DNA from: Tethya wilhelma
Taxonomy: Eukaryota > Porifera > Demospongiae > Tethyida > Tethyidae
NCBI GenBank assembly: GCA_964030475.1
Contig: CAXIPT010000003.1
Span: 9,841,442 to 9,905,441 of the forward strand
Direction: 5' to 3'
DNA length: 64,000 nucleotides
In this document: positions 60,610 to 64,000 of the stretch, piece after piece
Position numbering within the stretch: position 1 is the stretch's first letter
How the letters are laid out: every line of letters begins with the position of its first letter
Position numbers and translations under genes: made by a program
Notes under the pieces: model-generated
The model's database searches: none
Told to the model about the DNA's origin: nothing
What the model saw: the letters and a program-made list of their open reading frames with translations, nothing else

Positions 60610-62109
60610 ATGAGAACCTACCTGAAGCTTTTGTTTCTAATCTTGATTGTTACTGTGCAATGCAACGTTGAAGCTCAACCTTCAAAACCCAATATTGTGT
60701 TTGTGTTGGTTGATGATTGGGGGTATGCTGATGTTGGAGTCCGTAACCCAGCCATAAAGTCACCCAATTTTGACATGTTGATCAAGACTGGTCTCCTCCT
60801 GGATCGACACTATGTGTACAGGTACTGCTCTCCTTCAAGAGCTTCCTTCCTGACTGGTCGCTGGCCTCATCATGCTCACCAGTGGAACATTGATCCTCCA
60901 AGTGCAGCAGTAGGACTTAACATCAATATGACAGCCCTTCCAGCTAAGCTGAAACAGGCAGGATACTCCACCCACATGGTAGGCAAGTGGCACGAAGGAT
61001 TCTTTAAAAAAGATTACCTACCAATCAATCGAGGGTTTGACACATCATCAGGTTTTCTAGCAGGATCTGAAGACCACATGAATGAACAAAAGGGGTGTGT
61101 AGTCGACTTTTGGAAAAATGATGGCTTTGATTCACGGAATGGGACCTATGATGCCTATCTATATCGTGATGATCTGACAACTATTCTGTCAAATTATGAT
61201 AAAGAGAAACCTTTTTTCCTTTATCTTCCACTACACAATGTTCATTCTCCATTTCAAGCTCCTACTAAGTGGCTTGATCTTTATGCCGTCAATTCGACTT
61301 GTGCAGTACGTCGAACATATCAAGCTATGGTCAGTGTTGCTGACAATGTTACTGGACATGTTGTGGAGCTACTGAAGAAAAATAAGATGTGGGAGAATAC
61401 GATAATGGTTGTATCTGCTGACAATGGAGGAGCACCTTGTATGGGGAGCAACTATCCTTTGAAAGGATGCAAAGGAACATATTTCGAAGGAGGAGTCAGA
61501 GCTCTGGCCTTTGCTAATGGTGGACTGATACCAGAGAAAATGAGAGGCACTAAAACAGAAGGGTTCATTCACATTGCAGACTGGTATCCCACTTTCTGTA
61601 AATTAGCAGGAGTAGACCCATCAGATTCTGGAGCAGGTAAATTCCCTGTTGATGGTCTTGATGTGTGGTCAATCATCACTGGAGAAACAACAAAAACTCC
61701 TCATGATGAAATAGTACTTGGTTATAATTTCACTACTGCTGAAATTGGTTCAATAATTGTAGGAGACTACAAACTAGTCATTGATTCTAGGGTTGAGGCA
61801 CTCACATGTGATTCCCTAATGTGGTCTCCATTAGACTACCCATGCAGTGATGGGCCTAAAGATTCTCCATGTGATCCCTACTGTCTCTACAACATCATTG
61901 ATGATCCCAATGAGCACCATGAACTGTCAAAGAAGGAACCAGAAAAGCTGAAGGAATTACTCGAAAGATACAATAAATACTCCAAAGAACCCAGAGACAT
62001 GCAAGACCAAGGATACCACGATGATTCTAAGCCTCCATTGCCAATCTATAGTGATGCTTGCAAATACATGGCTGAGAATGGTGGCTACTGGCAGCCTTGG
62101 GAGACTTAG
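60610..62109 (+). CDS. Arylsulfatase (ARSB/I/J-like), copy 3, intact and intronless
   Basis: An open frame of 499 residues. The signal peptide (LKLLFLILIVTVQCNVEA) is unrelated in sequence to that of copy 2, whereas the following catalytic block ([19 protein letters not shown] and onward) is nearly identical at DNA level. Asp35/Asp36 are in VDDWG. Cys73 opens [20 protein letters not shown] and SADNGG are present. Copies 2 and 3 differ mainly in the signal region, in the PPSAAVG segment (PVNVTVG in copy 2) and in the last 120 residues. This suggests gene conversion or strong constraint on the core. Its 3' flank matches that of copy 4. Confidence 0.92.
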   Translation: MRTYLKLLFLILIVTVQCNVEAQPSKPNIVFVLVDDWGYADVGVRNPAIKSPNFDMLIKTGLLLDRHYVYRYCSPSRASFLTGRWPHHAHQWNIDPPSAAVGLNINMTALPAKLKQAGYSTHMVGKWHEGFFKKDYLPINRGFDTSSGFLAGSEDHMNEQKGCVVDFWKNDGFDSRNGTYDAYLYRDDLTTILSNYDKEKPFFLYLPLHNVHSPFQAPTKWLDLYAVNSTCAVRRTYQAMVSVADNVTGHVVELLKKNKMWENTIMVVSADNGGAPCMGSNYPLKGCKGTYFEGGVRALAFANGGLIPEKMRGTKTEGFIHIADWYPTFCKLAGVDPSDSGAGKFPVDGLDVWSIITGETTKTPHDEIVLGYNFTTAEIGSIIVGDYKLVIDSRVEALTCDSLMWSPLDYPCSDGPKDSPCDPYCLYNIIDDPNEHHELSKKEPEKLKELLERYNKYSKEPRDMQDQGYHDDSKPPLPIYSDACKYMAENGGYWQPWET

Positions 62110-62298
62110 TGTAGCAGCAAGTGGAGAATTATACATTTGGTTACATTGTGTATGATACTACCTTGTTGTCTTAATTTGAGCAGCAAATTTAATTTCGTGA
62201 GCTATGCTTATTGTGTTAAAAAATAATTTGTTTGGGTTTCATAGTTCGTATTCATGTCTTTGTAAAACTATTCATGCATTGCACTAGATAGTAATGAG

Positions 62299-62307
62299 TC
62301 ACATGAT
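62299..62307 (+). promoter_or_regulatory. TCACATGAT box, sulfatase copy 4
   Basis: 76 bp before the ATG at 62375. Confidence 0.5.
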
Positions 62308-62374
62308 ATTGTTTAGCACAGTATGTAGCTATCTACCTATCCCATTGTCTGAAAGAGCAGTGTTGGTACTGTTG

Positions 62375-63329
62375 ATGATGAAGTTAAACACGTGTAATCC
62401 TTTATTGACTCTGTTGTTAGGAACAGTGTGTACCCTCTACAGCTGCAATGCTCAACCCTCAAAGCCCAATATTGTGTTTGTGTTGGTTGATGATTGGGGG
62501 TATGCTGATGTTGGAGTCCGTAACCCAGCCATAAAGTCACCCAATTTTGACATGTTGATCAAAACTGGTCTCCTCCTGGATCGACACTATGTGTACAGGT
62601 ATTGCTCTCCTTCAAGAGCTTCCTTCCTGACTGGTCGCTGGCCTCATCATGCTCACCAGTGGAACATTGATCCTCCAAGTGCAGCGGTAGGACTTAACAT
62701 CAACATGACAGCCCTTCCAGCTAAGCTGAAACAGGCAGGATACTCCACCCACATGGTAGGCAAGTGGCACGAAGGATTCTTCAAAAAAGATTACTTGCCA
62801 ATTAATCGAGGGTTTGACACATCATCAGGTTTTCTAGCAGGATCTGAAGACCACATGAATGAACATAAAATGTGTGTTGTTGACTTTTGGAAAAATGATG
62901 GTTTTGATACACGCAATGGGACCTATGATGCTTATCTGTATCGTGATGATCTGACCACTATTTTGTCAAACCATGATGAAGACAAACCATTTTTCCTTTA
63001 TCTTCCACTACACAATGTTCATGGACCGTTTCAAGCTCCAGAAGAATGGCTTGATCTTTATGCTGTGAATTCAACATGTGCCCTACGTCGTACTTATCAA
63101 GCTATGGTCAGTGTTGCTGATAATGTTACCGGACATGTTGTTGAACTGTTGAAGAAAAATAAGATGTGGGAGAATACAATAATGGTTGTATCTGCTGACA
63201 ATGGAGGAGCACCTTGTATGGGGAGCAACTATTTACCATGATGATTCTAAGCCTCCATTGCCAATCTATAGTGATGCTTGCAAATACATGGCTGAGAATG
63301 GTGGCTACTGGCAGCCTTGGGAGACTTAG
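62375..63329 (+). pseudogene. Arylsulfatase copy 4 with a 557-bp internal deletion
   Basis: The first 286 or so residues are intact, including the signal peptide (PLLTLLLGTVCTLYSCNAQ), VDDWG, the CSPSR signature and SADNGG. At about 63233 the sequence jumps from the MGSNY codons to the region encoding the last 31 residues of copy 3. Comparison with copy 3 puts the loss at about 557 bp, which is not a multiple of three. The frame therefore stops at TGA 63239-63241. The remnant tail and its TAG at 63327-63329 are out of frame. The truncated product lacks the C-terminal third and is unlikely to be active. The ATG at 62375 is chosen because it aligns with copy 5. Confidence 0.9.
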
Positions 63330-63517
63330 TATAGCAGCAAGTGGAGAATTATACATTTGGTTACATTGTGTATGATACTACCTTGTCTTAATTTGAGCAT
63401 CAAATTTAATTTCGTGAGCTATGCTTATTGTGTTAAAAAATAATTTGTTTGGGTTTCATAGTTCGTATTCACATCTTTGTAAAACTATATTCATGCATTG
63501 CACTAGCTAGTAATGAG

Positions 63518-63526
63518 TCACATGAT
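63518..63526 (+). promoter_or_regulatory. TCACATGAT box, sulfatase copy 5
   Basis: 80 bp before the ATG at 63598. The surrounding 200 bp closely match the copy 4 upstream region. Confidence 0.5.
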
Positions 63527-63597
63527 ATTGTTTAGCATTACGTGTAGCTATCTATCTACCTATCTCATTGTCTGAATGAGCAGTGTTGGTACTGTTG

Positions 63598-64000
63598 ATG
63601 ATGAAGTGGAACACGTGTAATCCTTTATTGACTCTGTTGCTGGGAACAGTGTGTACCTTCTATAGCTGCAATGCTCAGGCCACAAAGCCCAATATTGTGT
63701 TTGTGTTGGTTGATGATTGGGGATATGCTGATGTTGGAGTCCGTAACCCAGCCATAAAGTCACCCAATTTTGACATGTTGATCAAGACTGGTCTCCTCCT
63801 GGATCGACACTATGTGTACAGGTACTGCTCTCCTTCAAGAGCTTCCTTCCTGACTGGTCGCTGGCCTCATCATGCTCACCAATGGAACATTGATCCTCCA
63901 AGTGCAGCAGTTGGACTTAACATCAACATGACAGCTCTGCCAGCTAAGTTGAAACAGGCAGGATACTCCACCCACATGGTAGGCAAGTGGCATGAAGGAT
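63598..64000 (+). CDS. Arylsulfatase copy 5, cut by the window edge
   Basis: It starts MMKWNTCNPLLTLLLGTVC with a signal peptide close to that of copy 4, then [16 protein letters not shown] and the [12 protein letters not shown] signature. It is open for 134 codons to the last base (GKWHEG). Whether it is intact cannot be judged here. Confidence 0.85.
   Translation, partial: MMKWNTCNPLLTLLLGTVCTFYSCNAQATKPNIVFVLVDDWGYADVGVRNPAIKSPNFDMLIKTGLLLDRHYVYRYCSPSRASFLTGRWPHHAHQWNIDPPSAAVGLNINMTALPAKLKQAGYSTHMVGKWHEG

Overview
The window is animal nuclear DNA with short, mostly canonical GT-AG introns. The genes are eukaryotic (ARL8, mu-class GST, SLMAP, ROCO and NO VEIN-like proteins, arylsulfatases). 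The compact introns, abundant CA/GA microsatellites, small foldback elements and tandem gene families suggest a demosponge such as Amphimedon. That assignment is inference. All exon models were built by hand from splice sites, reading phase and family recognition.

Layout. 0-4.6 kb: repeats, a broken minus-strand coiled-coil gene and a Ser/Thr/Pro-rich exon. 4.7-9.8 kb (+): an ankyrin - death domain - Roc GTPase - death domain protein. 10.5-13.7 kb (-): a small PH-domain protein in six exons. 14.1-16.3 kb: a non-coding 1.1 kb tandem duplication. 19.3-24.1 kb (-): ARL8, a lysosomal small GTPase, in seven exons. It lies head to head with a cluster of mu-class glutathione S-transferases (24.4-32.7 kb, +). 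A 2.12 kb duplication in that cluster makes a chimeric third gene. 33.0-42.3 kb (+): SLMAP, with an N-terminal FHA domain, coiled coils and a C-terminal membrane anchor. It has an in-frame TAA in exon 3 and a tRNA-Met(CAT) in one intron. 43.1-56.7 kb (+): a giant LOTUS-like/GHKL-ATPase/DUF3883 protein of the NO VEIN/sacsin-like group, interrupted by a frame-breaking 2.2 kb internal tandem duplication. 57.0-64.0 kb (+): five intronless arylsulfatase copies: two intact, two pseudogenes and one cut by the window edge.

Themes. Four separate 1-2 kb head-to-tail duplications lie within 50 kb. Two have breakpoints inside genes and would break or remodel the product. They are either recent structural variants or uncollapsed haplotypes in the assembly, and read depth would decide. 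Each sulfatase copy carries TCACATGAT 76-111 bp before its ATG, a candidate shared control site. Several introns carry foldback elements, one family with the ends TAGCCTCGTTCCCAGGC. In ARL8, complementary CA/GU tracts with a shared core flank exons 4-6.

The genes do not form one pathway. The GST cluster suggests detoxification and the sulfatase cluster breakdown of sulfated glycans. The ankyrin-death-ROCO and NO VEIN-like proteins may act in innate or stress signalling, but that is inference.
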